The translations under genes were made by a program, and so were the position numbers. Shown piece by piece: positions 13,382 through 25,157 of a DNA stretch of 64,000 bases (positions within the stretch are counted from its first letter, which is position 1; every line of letters begins with the position of its first letter). Source of the DNA: Torymus aiolomorphi (Eukaryota > Arthropoda > Insecta > Hymenoptera > Torymidae); assembly GCA_036365515.1 (NCBI GenBank), contig CM070877.1:118207321-118271320 (forward strand), in the 5' to 3' direction. The notes under the pieces were generated by a model. The model was not told where the DNA came from. It ran no database searches and saw nothing but the letters and a program-made list of their open reading frames with translations.

Positions 13382-13680
13382 CTCTTTATATTGATGACTT
13401 CGTATTACTTGTCATATGATGAAACAAATAGCAAAAAAGAGCAGTGTATTGGTACATCATCGAGAATATCAAAGTATCATTTATGTAATTTTGAATTTCA
13501 ATGTTCTAGATTTGAATGTTGTACGTATTTTCCGATTGGCAGACATAATTTCCATAATGGATAAGCGTCACTAAATCCCTGTAAATATAAAAAACGATAT
13601 ATGTAACCGTAAGCATGAAATTCCATTTCTATGCTTGGAAAAGCGACAAAAAATGCCACAACAGTACAGATAGCCGCAAA
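13382..13680. other. Unannotated AT-rich DNA
   Basis: A 65-codon frame at 13367-13564 overlaps the foldback end and has no domain. Confidence 0.4.
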
Positions 13681-13801
13681 GCGCTTAGAGAAAGATTGAG
13701 ATGCGCGAAATTAGCCATAGGGCCAGTAGGCCAGTAGACAAAAGCTAAAAAATTTTTTGCCCCGGGGCAGCTGGAATATTATTGAAGGCTTAAGAATGAA
13801 C

Positions 13802-13869
<68 letters not shown>

Positions 13870-14060
13870 GTGAGAGAGAAGGACAGCGTACTTAATGAAC
13901 GAGTGAGCATCCGGGGTGCGGTCCAGCCATCATTGTTTTTCATCTCTTCGTATCGGCAAACGGTCGCCCGAGTCTGTGTATATATGCACACAAGCTTGGC
14001 ACGCGCGCACGCGCACGCGAGCGAAAGGGTTGAGGGTCCGAGGGGCTTACGGGGATTAAG

Positions 14061-14099
<39 letters not shown>

Positions 14100-14350
14100 A
14101 TGGAGAGAACGATATGCGCCATAGTCATAGCTGGACCCACAATGGACACCTGGAAGTGTGGAGAGAAAAAATTGAAAAATCGCTTCTAAAGGGCTTGTCG
14201 CAATGGCCATGGACGTTCCTGACCCGCGCCTGGAAAGGGTTACTACGAGGTTTGGGCAGCCGGCAGCTGCAGTGCGTGACCGCCTGCTCACTACCTCGGA
14301 AATTTTCACGGCCGTTTAGTGACCGACATTTGTGCGTGCTCGTCTCTTAA
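13681..14350. other. GC-rich island with two (GA)n tracts
   Basis: Perfect GA repeats at about 13804-13866 and 14061-14092. The segment 14110-14345 is non-repetitive and GC-rich. The minus-strand 176-codon frame across it is mostly Ser-Leu translated from the GA tract, so I do not call it a gene. Confidence 0.5.
13804..13866. repeat. (GA)n microsatellite
   Basis: About 60 bp of uninterrupted GA. Confidence 0.95.
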
Positions 14351-14646
14351 TCTACTTTTCGAACATTAGAGAACGTCATAGTATGGCATTATAATGATTA
14401 GTTGTGTGCTTTGAAAACGTGATATGTCTGTAATAGAGAAAAAAAAAACATTATAAGATTGCAATGTGGAAATACGTATAATAATAATTTGTAAATTATG
14501 TCTGTTGATGTAGCTTATATGACTAGATTAATAAAGAAAACAAACATTATTTATATTATCAATATACAGTAAATCTAAATACTTATTCTTTATTGTTTTT
14601 AAATGAAAAATATTTAACCAACAACTATATGGAAGTATGCATAATT

Positions 14647-14774
14647 GCTTCCTCATAGAGGAAGCTTTGTGGTAGTAAAAAAAAAAGTTTATGAGATAAT
14701 GTGTTAGAAATGTTATTTAGCAAATTTGGAATCGAAATACACTATTTTTAGAAAATGTCCGTATGGATGTGTGT

Positions 14775-14860
<86 letters not shown>

Positions 14861-16016
14861 CCGTATACGCTGATATCTCATGATCTACTCGACCGATTTT
14901 AACGGGAGAGTGATCATTTTTTTAGATTTTGCTTCCACAATTGGGGTCAATATTCTATTTTTGTAAAATTTAATTTTTTTTTTTTATAGCCATTTTTTAA
15001 TTTTCAACATTTTTTTCGATTTTTTAAATATTTAGAACAAATATTGTTTATATATCATGAATTCTCTGTATGTAGGATAAAATTATCTACAATTTAAAAA
15101 AAAAAAAAAGTTGGTAGCTATATTTCGTCATAAGTTATTGATGAAAACGTAATTTTTTGTAAATAGGTTATATTTCGAAATTAAAAAAAGATATTAACAT
15201 GAATATTTTTTTGGTTATAAAGGATATTAAGTACTATAACTTATTAAATTTTTAGGTTTTTTTATTCATTATTTTTTGAGAAAAAAAATAATTTATAAAA
15301 AAAAGTGATTTTTTTTTGTCGTTCAATAACTATAGTAAAATTGGCTTAATCACTTTGAAATTCTTTGTAGGGGTAGATTTTGTATAACAATCGAGTGAGT
15401 TCTTTGGGCAAAAGGATTGATCCATAAATTTCGAAGATATTTGAGGTTAAAATTTTTTTCATTTTTTTTTTAAATCGTAATTTCTCGAGAACGGCTCTAT
15501 GTATCTAAATGGGGTGGGTGGTATTCGAAAGAGAATTAAATTACCTATATTTTCTAAAAAAATTAATTCTCTAGCTATCACGGTTCTTTTGTTATTAACA
15601 AAAACGTAAAAATTGAAAAATGAAAAAAATGAGTTTTATATGTTCAACTATTACAAGAGTAAAATTGTCTTATTCGCTTCAAAATTTATTGTAGAGGTAT
15701 ATTATTGATAGTTCTCGGATGAGTTCTTTTGGCAAAGTGATTGGTTCATAAATTTCAGAGATATTTGAGGTTAAAATTTTTCTAGACATTTAGCTCTAAA
15801 TATCAGTTGCAAATTTATAGGCAATTGTGATATATATTTTATGTATGTGAAATTTTGTGGAAATGTATAATCTATAAAAATTTGAATAAATTATGTTGGA
15901 GTTTTGTTATTTCTGTCTTTCTGAAGTATTAAATTTTAAATATTGGAATTAAAAATTAAACAAAAGAATCAGTAAATTAAGTTTGAGGAATCTACGTGCC
16001 AATGAATTGGCAGCGG
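14647..16016 (+). mobile_element. Repeat A: microsatellite-bearing element, copy 1
   Basis: Opens with the palindrome GCTTCCTCATAGAGGAAGC, followed by a long (GT)n tract. It ends CGTGCCAATGAATTGGCAGCGG, which contains a second palindrome, then a T-run. The inverse of this architecture recurs at 20.45-22.35 kb and 27.22-28.52 kb. Internal sequence is AT-rich and non-coding in this copy. Superfamily not recognised; the terminal hairpins are notable. Confidence 0.75.
14766..14856. repeat. (GT)n microsatellite inside repeat A
   Basis: Near-perfect GT tract of about 90 bp. The matching inverted (AC)n tracts in copies B and C show it is an inherited part of the repeat. Confidence 0.95.
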
Positions 16017-16320
16017 TTTTTTTTATTGAAGCATTTCTCACATGTATAATAAGTAAAAATACTATATCTGTATTTTATCATGCAAGCGTAAAAACTTCTC
16101 TGAAGGACATTATAATGTAGAAAGAGAATTTCAAAAATGAAAATTCTTGTTTGTGTTAATACTTTAAAAAGCTTATTTTGTGCGATTTAATTAACTCATT
16201 AAAATGGGTGAATTTTGTAAAAATAAGTTGTGTCTTGTAATATAATACTGGGTTGGACAGTACAGAGGACACTTTCCCGAGAGCATAAAATAAGAATTTT
16301 CGCCTAATTTTCCGTCAGAC
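16017..16320. other. Unannotated AT-rich DNA
   Basis: Nothing recognisable. Confidence 0.4.
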
Positions 16321-17340
16321 TTGGTTGAGCCGTCGTGTGTTTGGGTCTGCTGCCAAGTACACACTAGTGCGCGGCGGTCCTTCGTTTTTAAATCCACAAA
16401 CGTCGCCCCTCGCTCCCTTCGTTATGCCAAGTTTTTGCATTCATAAAGGACCACGCGCTTGCTCGCGAACGCACGCAACGCAAATTTCAACAAAAAACTC
16501 AACGAACCGAGGACAGCGGTCCAATCTCGTAATTCCATTATAAAACAGAGGCGAGCGTGCTCCTCCCAGTTTGCACTGCGCGCTTCTATGTGTATATATA
16601 TGTACTCACTCGAGAGACGGAGAATTACGCGAATCGATACGAACTGTATTGCACGGAATAAAAATTAGACAGGACTCTGACGTAACGATGCCGGCGACGC
16701 TCGAGGGTGAGGCGCATGAAACAAAGGGAAGCTAGAAGTCGCGGGGCTGAGAGGTGGAGGATAGCTATATAGCAGAGCGAGAGAGAGAGAGAGAGACGGA
16801 GGTGGAAAGACGGGGAGAAAGGGCGAGGAGAGGCAGACAAAGGAGAAATGCTCCCGGTTAAAAGGAAAAAAATCAGAGGAAAAAAAACGCCGGCGAAGTC
16901 GGTGGAATGGGCATATCGTGCCGGGTACGCGCTCCTCGGAATTACGCGGCCTCTCCCTCGCTTCTTCCCTCCCGGCGGCCAATGTCTTGGGAACTAGCTC
17001 AGTCGCGCTCCCTCTCGCTTCTATATGCGCGTACAACGCGAAAGAGTCTCGAGAGAGTGCGCGATACGCGATGTACAAAAGCCGGAGCGCGCGCGCGCAC
17101 GAAAAAAACAAGGGCAAAAAATCGAGCGGTGAAATGAGCAGGGCCAGATAGAGGGACAGATAAGGGTCAGATGTATACGCGCGAGAAGTAGTATCGCGCG
17201 CTATGGAGAACGCCAGTGAGAGAGCGCGCGGAGGGTTGAGCAGGTGGGGCCGCGCGCAAAAAGCTCCCAGAGTCTTATTGTATCGCGGGCGCGTGATATT
17301 GGCTCGGCCCAGCAGCAATTCTTAGCCTCGGCATGAAGAT
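16321..17340. other. GC/CpG-rich island
   Basis: GC-rich, with GA tracts near 16777-16800 and CG alternations near 17087-17100. Overlapping frames on both strands, the longest 217 codons on minus at 16665-17318, are low-complexity Ser/Arg/Leu and are rejected as genes. Possible regulatory or promoter island. Confidence 0.5.
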
Positions 17341-17914
17341 AAAAATTTCAAATTTATTGTTCGTCTTTTTTTGCTTGGACAGACTGGCTCTGTCGTATTG
17401 TCCCCCGCTACGAAACCACTTTTTGCCGTGGTGCGAAGTTGTGAGAACGCGCATGGGCATGAAACATTTTTGCGCTCTTCATCTCCGTAGGGAAAAAATT
17501 ATAATTTATGAATTGCTTCCTTCTATACAGAATTTAATGTTGAAATGCATGATTTCCGTGTTTATTCCGATTATATTAGAAATATTTTTAAACAATAATG
17601 GCTTGATAGATAATTTTTTTTATAATAATATTTGGAAATGTGTATTTATAAACAAAGACAATGATTTAATGTTTAATGACATTAAACTTTTCAATGGTTT
17701 ACTAATCTCTATATATACATGTTTTATAAAGAGTATTTATATCCAAATTTTAATGTGCAAATATGGAGCAAGAAACTATGTTTCGGAAAGTGACAAGATT
17801 CCATTACTAAACATCAAATTTCTAGTTTGGCTATTTATTCATGTTACGGTTTATCAAATTGTCGGACGCTTTTTTAAAACGTTAATCTGATCTTATTACT
17901 AAAAACTGGCCATA
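17341..17914. other. AT-rich DNA with an unconvincing 185-codon frame
   Basis: A plus-strand frame runs 17333-17890. It is rich in Phe, Ile, Leu and Asn as expected of translated AT-rich DNA, starts in the GC island, and shows no domain. Probably chance; transcript evidence would be needed to keep it. Confidence 0.3.
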
Positions 17915-18168
17915 CCCTGATAGAAATGTTAACCAGAAGCTAACTATTTTTCAGTTAACTTTATGGCTAAAAAAGAACATTGCTTGTATTTCATAATTAT
18001 CTACCAATCAGAGATAAATTATGGCATTTACACTTGATAAAATATGTATTTTAAGTAATAGTAGAATTTTTAGATGAATTATATTATTTTTGTATTATGA
18101 TTTTTGCTCAAAATGCTTCCATTTAATTAACACGTTAGGTATAAGATATACTTAATTTTCTACCAAGG
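17915..18168. mobile_element. MITE, CCCTGRYAGAAATG family, 254 bp
   Basis: Begins CCCTGATAGAAATGTTAACC and ends TTTTCTACCAAGG. The same sequence, near-identical throughout, recurs at 38120-38373. No coding potential. Confidence 0.8.
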
Positions 18169-18560
18169 TATGAGAATCATTTATATTTTTGTTCGTTGTG
18201 TAATGATACATATATTACTTACTTAAAAAAATAATTGCAATGACACAACTCTTCTTAACAATATTTTTTCCAGCACCAATTATTATATATCATACTTTTG
18301 CATTCATATAGACATAATTTTAAATTAAGAATCATCAGAATGATCTGAAATTTTGCATAATTATATGTATACCAAAGTTCACAATGATCGAAAGAGAACG
18401 CGACTTCGGAATAAACCTTAAGCTGTCTGTGATGAAAAAGTTTTTTGAAAAGACTAAACGTTTCATACACATGAATAAAAATCTAAGCCTAATAAAAATG
18501 TTAAGACGACAGATAGACAGATATGATGTATACAACATGTGCAGGTCGCGTGTAGTATAG
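18169..18560. other. AT-rich DNA without recognisable gene
   Basis: Overlapping minus-strand frames (18255-18622) show no domain. Confidence 0.4.
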
Positions 18561-19260
18561 TTGAGAAATAACGAAAGAATAACGCTATTGAGCAGAAAAG
18601 ACAAGCCGACAAGCAGCGACATTCGCGAGAAAAATCCGTATACTTAACGAGTAGGATGCATAAATAACGTCATATACAATTGTACCGCGCATCATCGCGT
18701 CTGGCAGCTGTTGGAAGCGTATGCGCGTCGCGTTCGCACATAAGTACATTCTTACGCGACAGGTTCCCTCGCCGTACAGGTTTTCTTGAGTTTCACACAA
18801 CGGCTTACGCGTGTGCGCGCGATTTCTCATCGTCCCAGTATGAGTACACACGGCTTACACAGGCCGCATGCTCTTTCTCTCTACCCCTTTCTGTGCATGC
18901 GCCGCTCCGTACAGAGAGTGGCCCGGCATTGTTTTTACCTCAGCGAGACCAGTTTTTGTTTCTGCGCGCGCGCGCGAGCTCATTATAAATACGCGCGCAC
19001 TCGATGGGTTAGGCGCTCTGAATATTATCGTGTGTGTATGTGTGTGTGTGTTCGCACGCGCGAAATCGGGGTACTTGCTGCGAGAGAGGGAGCGAGAGAG
19101 TGGCTAGGCAAGTCTTCCGCAGAGCTACGCGCAGAAAGAGAGAGAGAGGGATGAGATAATAGGAAAGGACAATGTAGAGACTTGAAAGAAGTGCGGAAGT
19201 AAGAGGGAAAAAATGAGTGAAGGGCAAATCTAGGGAGAGCGCAAGTTACGATGTAGATGT
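18561..19260. other. GC-rich island with a TATAAATA word
   Basis: CpG-rich block. TATAAATA at about 18984 is embedded in GC-rich sequence and would fit a core promoter, but I see no transcript start or exon to attach it to. GT- and GA-rich tracts at 19029-19052 and 19080-19150. Confidence 0.4.
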
Positions 19261-20257
19261 AGAAATGTCCTGTGTTCTTACTTTGAGAACGAATACGAAA
19301 TTCACTTTGATGTTTTAGGTATTCGACGATACCAAATTTATGCTGAGGAGTAGGGCGCGTTATATTATTTTTCAATTAACTTGATGCTTGAAAGAGTTGC
19401 GTAGTGCAATAGTTAAATAATGGTATTTTTGTTTAATAAAGTAATCATTAACAAATGTATATATGAAGAATCGTTAGGAAAAAGCTAAAAGAAAAAATAT
19501 ATTTCTAAAGAGTAAATGAAAATTCACTAGTGAAAATATACCATTCAAAGGGCCTTTCTTTACGCATCAAGAACTCGTCTGGTAACACGTCTCACGTTGG
19601 TGTATAAAAAAGAACTAGTGCTACTACTTTGTAGAAATACAAAGGGAAATACCGAAACAAAAAAAGGTATTCTACATCCTATGAGAAACTATATATATAC
19701 ATATGCAAAGCAATAGATCTTTTTGATTTTTAGTGCATTATTCAATTATGTAATTTTAAGAAATGTAATCATTTATTTATTGTGATTAGAAAAACGAGCC
19801 GAGTGAATCTAAAATAATTTCATGGAGAAGTATTAAAGTGAAATATGAGAATGAATGAACACAAGTGATGAGAATTATTAATAGACGATGATTAAGGATC
19901 GAAATTTTGGCTTAAAACGTGTTAAAATTTGAATGCTAATAAGATTATTGAGCAAGAGATTCCAGGTTCTTCTCAAACGGTTAATCGTGGAGTGGAATCC
20001 AAAGTTAGAATATGCTGAGGTTTCACTCAAGACTATCTGATTACGTAAATTGTAGGAAAGACTGCGTTTGGTAAATAAACTTAAAGTAACTCAGGACAAT
20101 GTATGAGATTGTGAGCAATTTTAAAAGTCAATAGACAATCATGGAAGCGATGAAGTAACGTAATGGTCTGGATATTACAAAATCCAGCTATTTCGTAGTA
20201 GATGTGGTAAAGTTTCTTCATAGGTCTATTCGATTTGAAGGCTATGTATAAGTAATT
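19261..20257. other. AT-rich DNA without recognisable gene
   Basis: Nothing recognisable. Confidence 0.5.
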
Positions 20258-20449
20258 TATGGCCGAATCCATCTCAAATCAGGTGGACCACGTATGCCTA
20301 TGTCACCGATCATTTTTGGATTAAAGTATTCATGTTTTTTTCCAAAAATTATTTGACCCGTATATTTTTATTTTTTTTTGTTGCATCACAATTTCATGCG
20401 TTCAGCAATGCCGAAAAATTCCGAGAAAATCCTTACTTAGAAGAAAAAA

Positions 20450-22159
20450 ACCGCTGCTAATTTATTATTAGCCCGTGGCTTCCTCAAACTTAATTTGCTT
20501 ATTCCTTTAATTAAGTTCTAATAACAAAATTTATAATTTTTGCAACAATTTATGACATAATTATAATTAAATTCATTTATGAAGATTAAAAAGTATTAAT
20601 TTTTAAATTATGTATAAAATATAAATAAAATAATAGGTATGATTTTTTTTAAATTATGTGTGAAAAATAAATAAAATAATTGATTGTAATATTATCGTCA
20701 AAACCTTTTAAAATTTCTAAATAACCTTTACTTCAAATTATATTTTCTTTGTGAAATTTCACACATAGGGTACTTGTCTCTAGTAGTATGCCTGTCCGTA
20801 TTTGTGTGCTCTTTCTGGAATTTCCGATGTAAGAAAAAGGTTCTAACCTTAAAAATAATAAATGGCTATTACAAAACAAAAGCAGGTACACAACACGCGC
20901 GCATAGCGCATAGCGCATGTCATTTCCATTTTCTAGTATACATAAATGCGTTCCCGAATAATAACGATTTTAAAAGGGGACTAAAATAGTTTTAATCTCA
21001 AATATATCTGAAATTCATAAACGAATACTTTTACCTTAAGAACTCTTCTAATAAATAATATACAAACTCTGCATCTCCACCACATATCAAAGAAATTAAA
21101 ACAATTTTAATATAGTTATATTGTGCGACAACAAAGAAAGTCATTTTCAAAAATACTAAAATTTTAAATATCAAACATCTCAAAAAATAACCATATAATC
21201 TTAATGAAATTTTACACAGGTATTACCTATATCGCATACAAAATAGTCTATAAATTTCAAGCTGATACATGAAGTCGTCATTGAGAAATTAGGATTTTGA
21301 AAAAAACCGTAAAAAATTTTAACTTTAAATATCTCTAAAAATCATGAGACAATTCTTTTACCTAAAGGACTTATACGATAATATATAAACTCTACATCTC
21401 CACAAAATTTCGACATGATTAAACAAATTTTTGTTTCCTCTACTTATCATGCGACAAAGAAAATGACTTTGTAAAATACAAAAATGTTCAAAATCATATA
21501 TCTCAAAAAAGAATCGTACGATCTAGATGAAAACTCGCACACATATTATCTATATCACATAGAAAATTGTCTATAAATTTGGAGCTGATACATGGAGCCG
21601 TTCTCGAGAAATTACGATTTGAAAAAAAAGGTTAAAAAAATTTTAACCTCAAATATTTCTGAAATTTCTGGACTAATCATTTTGCCCAAAAAACTCGACT
21701 GAATTAAGTCAATTTTACTCCCGTAATCGTTGCACATACAAATCTCATTTTTTTTATATTTCAATTTTTTTCTTAAAAACTAGTCGACAAAATAGATTCA
21801 CATTTTTACAGATTACAGCTATTTATATTCTGCATTATCATGATTTTTTTCAAAAAAATTGACCGTTTGGTTTAGGAGTTATAAACTTTAAAAAAAAAAC
21901 ACGTTTTTGTTAATAACAAAAGAACCGTGAGAGCTAGAGAATTTTTTTTTTAGAAAATATAGGTATTTTGATGCTCTTTCGAATGATATCCATTCGATTC
22001 AAATATCTCGATCTTATCATTAAAAAAAAGCATAAATCAATTTTAAGAAAAACGCATCGGCGAATCAAAAAACGAATTTTTGACCCGCCATCACACAAAA
22101 AAGCAAAAGAAATGAGACCTGTCCGGTTAAAATCGATCGAGTAGAAGCTAAGATCCAGG

Positions 22160-22218
<59 letters not shown>

Positions 22219-22350
22219 ACACACACACATCCATACAGACATTTTTTAAAAATCATGTATCTTGATTCCTAACACCTCGAAAAACAATTATAACATGTTT
22301 TTACAACAACTCAAAAAATTACTATCACAAAGCTTCCTCTAGGAGGAAAC
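20450..22350 (-). mobile_element. Repeat B: microsatellite-bearing element, copy 2
   Basis: Inverted relative to copy A. It starts CCGCTGCTAATTTATT and ends GCTTCCTCTAGGAGGAAAC, with an (AC)n tract at about 22164-22232. Comparison with the uninterrupted right arm (near 28950) shows it was inserted into an A-rich site of the left arm of the composite transposon. No coding sequence. Confidence 0.75.
22164..22232. repeat. (AC)n microsatellite inside repeat B
   Basis: Near-perfect AC tract. The Cys/Val frames on the minus strand are artefacts of it. Confidence 0.95.
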
Positions 22351-22704
22351 AAAATTTTTCAATGTAATTTTCAAACAGCTACTGTTTCACCAGTTTTTTA
22401 AGCTTTTTAACGTGTAACACATAATTTCACTAAGGTTTGAGCCCTCTTTCACGTTCTTTATGTTATTTAAAAAAAATAAAAAATGCACGAATTATGCACT
22501 TTTTACTGAAAAATGCAGTTTTTAGAAAAATGCATTTTTCTCGAAAAAGCCTATTTTTTTCTCAATTTTCTTTTGTCGTGATAGAGGACGTAAATACCTA
22601 TCTAGACGTATTTATGAGATTCGGGGGATTTGCCCTGGGATAGCGATCACTAATGAGATAACACACAAACAAATTTTTCACGCTTAACGCTTATATATCG
22701 TCGG

Positions 22705-22905
22705 CTGGATGCAAGATCGCTCTATCTCAGCGCCCGCTTCAAGGATGCCCTATCTCGGCTGCCGCTTCAAGAATGCCCTATCTGGGCTGCCGCTTCAAGA
22801 ACGCCTTATATGTCGGCACCCGGTCCAAGATCGCCCTATTATATCTCAGCGCCCGCTTCAAGAACGCCCTATCTCGGCTCCGGATTCAAGAACGCCCTAT
22901 CTCAA
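22705..22905. repeat. Minisatellite, CGCTTCAAGAACGCCCTATCTC-type unit
   Basis: Imperfect tandem units of about 27-33 bp with GGCTGC/GGCTCC/CAGCGC spacers. The reading frames here are repetitive shadows. The inverse copy at 24185-24275 has fewer units, so unit number changed after the two ends arose. Confidence 0.8.
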
Positions 22906-23133
22906 ATGAGATTTTGTTTCTCAGATTTTGTAGTGGCAGAACACGCGTGTCACTCGATTTTAAAATACGGCTTTTATAGGCATCAGATATGTGTCTAAAA
23001 TTCTGAAAAAAAATCAGAATTGCTTATTTAATTGCCTTTGCTTCGTAATAAAAATTTATATCTTTAAATGAATCAGATTCAACATTATAGTTGATCTAAT
23101 TATTTTTTACAGCTATATCTATAGACATGCATT

Positions 23134-23816
23134 CCAGGCGGAAATAACTTTTTCATAAAACTGTCAATAAAAGCAAATAAATGCTAATAACAAATAATAA
23201 CAGGACGTTTTGGGACGCTTGTAACAGCTAGTAAGTGTTGTGAATTCCTATAAATATTTGTAAGTATTTATTTGCATTTATTTGCTTTTTCTGATGGTTC
23301 CATGTGAGAAATGGTTTTAGGATACAAAAGAGCAAATAACAGTTAATAACTGTTATCCAGTGTTACTTATTGTAAATAATCAATTTTAACTGTTATTTAT
23401 TGTTATTAATAGTTACTATTATTTATTTGAATTTATTAACACTCTCTTGAAAGTATTATTCTTTAATGCACATAACTGCTAATAATTGTCAGTGACTGTT
23501 ATTAATTTTAAGTAACAATTTTACGTTAATAGTACTTTTTGGTAGTTAATTATCAATTATTATCATAAAATACAACATAATTTATATTAAATATATAATG
23601 AAATTTGTAAAGGAAATAATATATTAAATTTAAAAATATACATTTTCGATTTTTGATTTTGTTATTTTATACAAAGGTTTTACCATTTCAAATGGGAAAG
23701 CAAAAAAAACTGTAAATTTAAATTACTTATTCAGATAGTCACTACTTTCTAGTTAGTATAAAATAAAACTTATATTTAGTTATTAACAATTGTGTACATA
23801 ATTTATGTCCGCCTGA
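23134..23816. mobile_element. MITE inside the nested element
   Basis: Short inverted ends: CAGGCGGAAATAA at 23135 and TTATGTCCGCCTG ending 23815. The interior is a degenerate series of TAACAGTTATTA-like words (23150-23560). No coding region; boundaries approximate. Confidence 0.5.
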
Positions 23817-24339
23817 GATATTTTGCATGCATTTTCAAACTGAGCTCGCGCTGCGCGCGCATCTTGTTCACGCAGATTCAGGTGGCAAAGGCTAGGGCCC
23901 TTATTCTATAAGCATGTCACTTGTGAGATAGACGATATTCTCTTTAAAGGAGCTCTCTGATTGGTCTAGACCACTTGTCTCACGCGTGTCACTCGATGAG
24001 ATAGTTATGAAAAAAGCCCCCGGGGGCTTATATTGTCTATTTCATAAGTTAATAAGCAAAGGCAATGTTAAATAAGCAATTCTGATTTTTTTCAGAATTT
24101 TAGACACATCTGATGCCTGCAAAAGCCGTATTTTAAAATCGCGCAGTGCTGCCACTACAAAATCTGAGAAACAAAAATCTCATTTGAGATAGGGCGTTCT
24201 TGAATCCGGAGCCGAGATAGGGCGTTCTTGAAGCGGGCGCTGAGATAGAGCGATCTTGCATCCAGCCGACGATATAGTGATATAACAATGATGTAACAGT
24301 CAATATAAAAACGTTTATCTTTGGCCGTATATAAGTAAT

Positions 24340-24508
24340 ATACATGTACACCCGATGGACATTGATTCGTGTCGTTAGTGATCGTCATGCATAACCTTTT
24401 CAATTGTTTTATCATTTCTTATGTATGTTAACGTTCAAAAGGTTATGCGTGACGGTCACTAACGGGCCACGTTCGACACGAATCAATGTCCATTGGGTGT
24501 ACATGTGT
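24340..24508. repeat. Hairpin-forming inverted repeat
   Basis: ACATGTACACCCGATGGACA on the left is mirrored by TGTCCATTGGGTGTACATGT on the right, with arms of about 60 bases around an AT-rich loop. A second short palindrome, CAGCGATGCCAAAA/TTTTGGCATCGCTG, follows at 24514-24562. Confidence 0.75.
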
Positions 24509-24562
24509 ACATGCGCAGCGATGCCAAAAGGTGGAGAATTCTCAAATTTTGGCATCGCTGTA

Positions 24563-25144
24563 CATGCGGCTACTTGTATGAATTTATGTACTAATACATT
24601 TGTCCGCTAGATGGCTATCGTTTGCTTAACATTTGCGATGATAAGTTCGGTTTCTGCTATATGTCACACCTCTAGTCTTTTTTAAAACTATGTTCTAAAC
24701 TTTCTGCCACATATCACCTTTACCTACCTATATAAATTACTCATCTATTTTTCTGTCTAATAAAGTCATTCTATGCGTCTTAACAACTAACTTAAGATAA
24801 ATGGTTTTTTATTCCTAGCGAAGTTTTTCCCCATTCTACACTCCACATAGTAGTTCAGCCATACAACCGTTTTTGCTCTATAACTTCTGATAGTGTGGAA
24901 ATGCCCTCACAGGACAACGCACAACTTCCTCTTTTCTGATTTCCTTCTTCAAAGAGAGGTAACTGGAATCGCCCAGGCTCCTCTTACGTGGATTCATTTC
25001 TACGTAAGGGGCTCCTGGACGGTGATCCGGGCAGGCTATACCTCACTGGTAGGGGGCGACGGAGGGGGCCCCCACCATCCCTTCTTTCTTTCTTTTGTTT
25101 AAAACTATCATCTTTTTGAAAATTATTACATATTTACACCTTAT
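24563..25144. other. Interior of the composite transposon, no gene recognised
   Basis: Short frames only, including one at 24893-25102 without a domain. Possibly untranslated leader of the transposase. Confidence 0.35.
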
Positions 25145-25157
25145 TATCTTAACTACG

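Larger units (their letters stand above)
22690..24290. mobile_element. Nested inverted-repeat element with minisatellite in its ends
   Basis: Left end ATATCGTCGGCTGGATGC at about 22694 is mirrored by GCATCCAGCCGACGATAT at about 24260. The mirror extends about 300 bases inward, to GCAAAGGCAAT near 24050. The left end holds five to six copies of a 27-33-base unit (CGCTTCAAGAACGCCCTATC) and the right end about three. It lies within the left arm of the composite transposon and itself contains another MITE. Confidence 0.75.

Noticed and set aside
14647..16016. Helitron interpretation of repeats A-C because of the terminal hairpin
   Set aside because: No CTRR end after the hairpin and no TC start could be found.
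16665..17318. 217-codon minus-strand frame
   Set aside because: Same GC-island effect, overlapped by frames on the other strand.
17333..17890. 185-codon plus-strand frame starting with a hydrophobic stretch
   Set aside because: Composition is that of translated AT-rich DNA; the apparent signal-like start lies at a composition border and no family is recognisable.
21934..22256. Cys/Val-rich frames
   Set aside because: Translation of the (AC)n microsatellite in repeat B.
22709..22998. Repetitive 60-70 codon frames that look like a repeat protein
   Set aside because: They are the minisatellite of the nested element read in three frames and also appear inverted at 24.13-24.35 kb.
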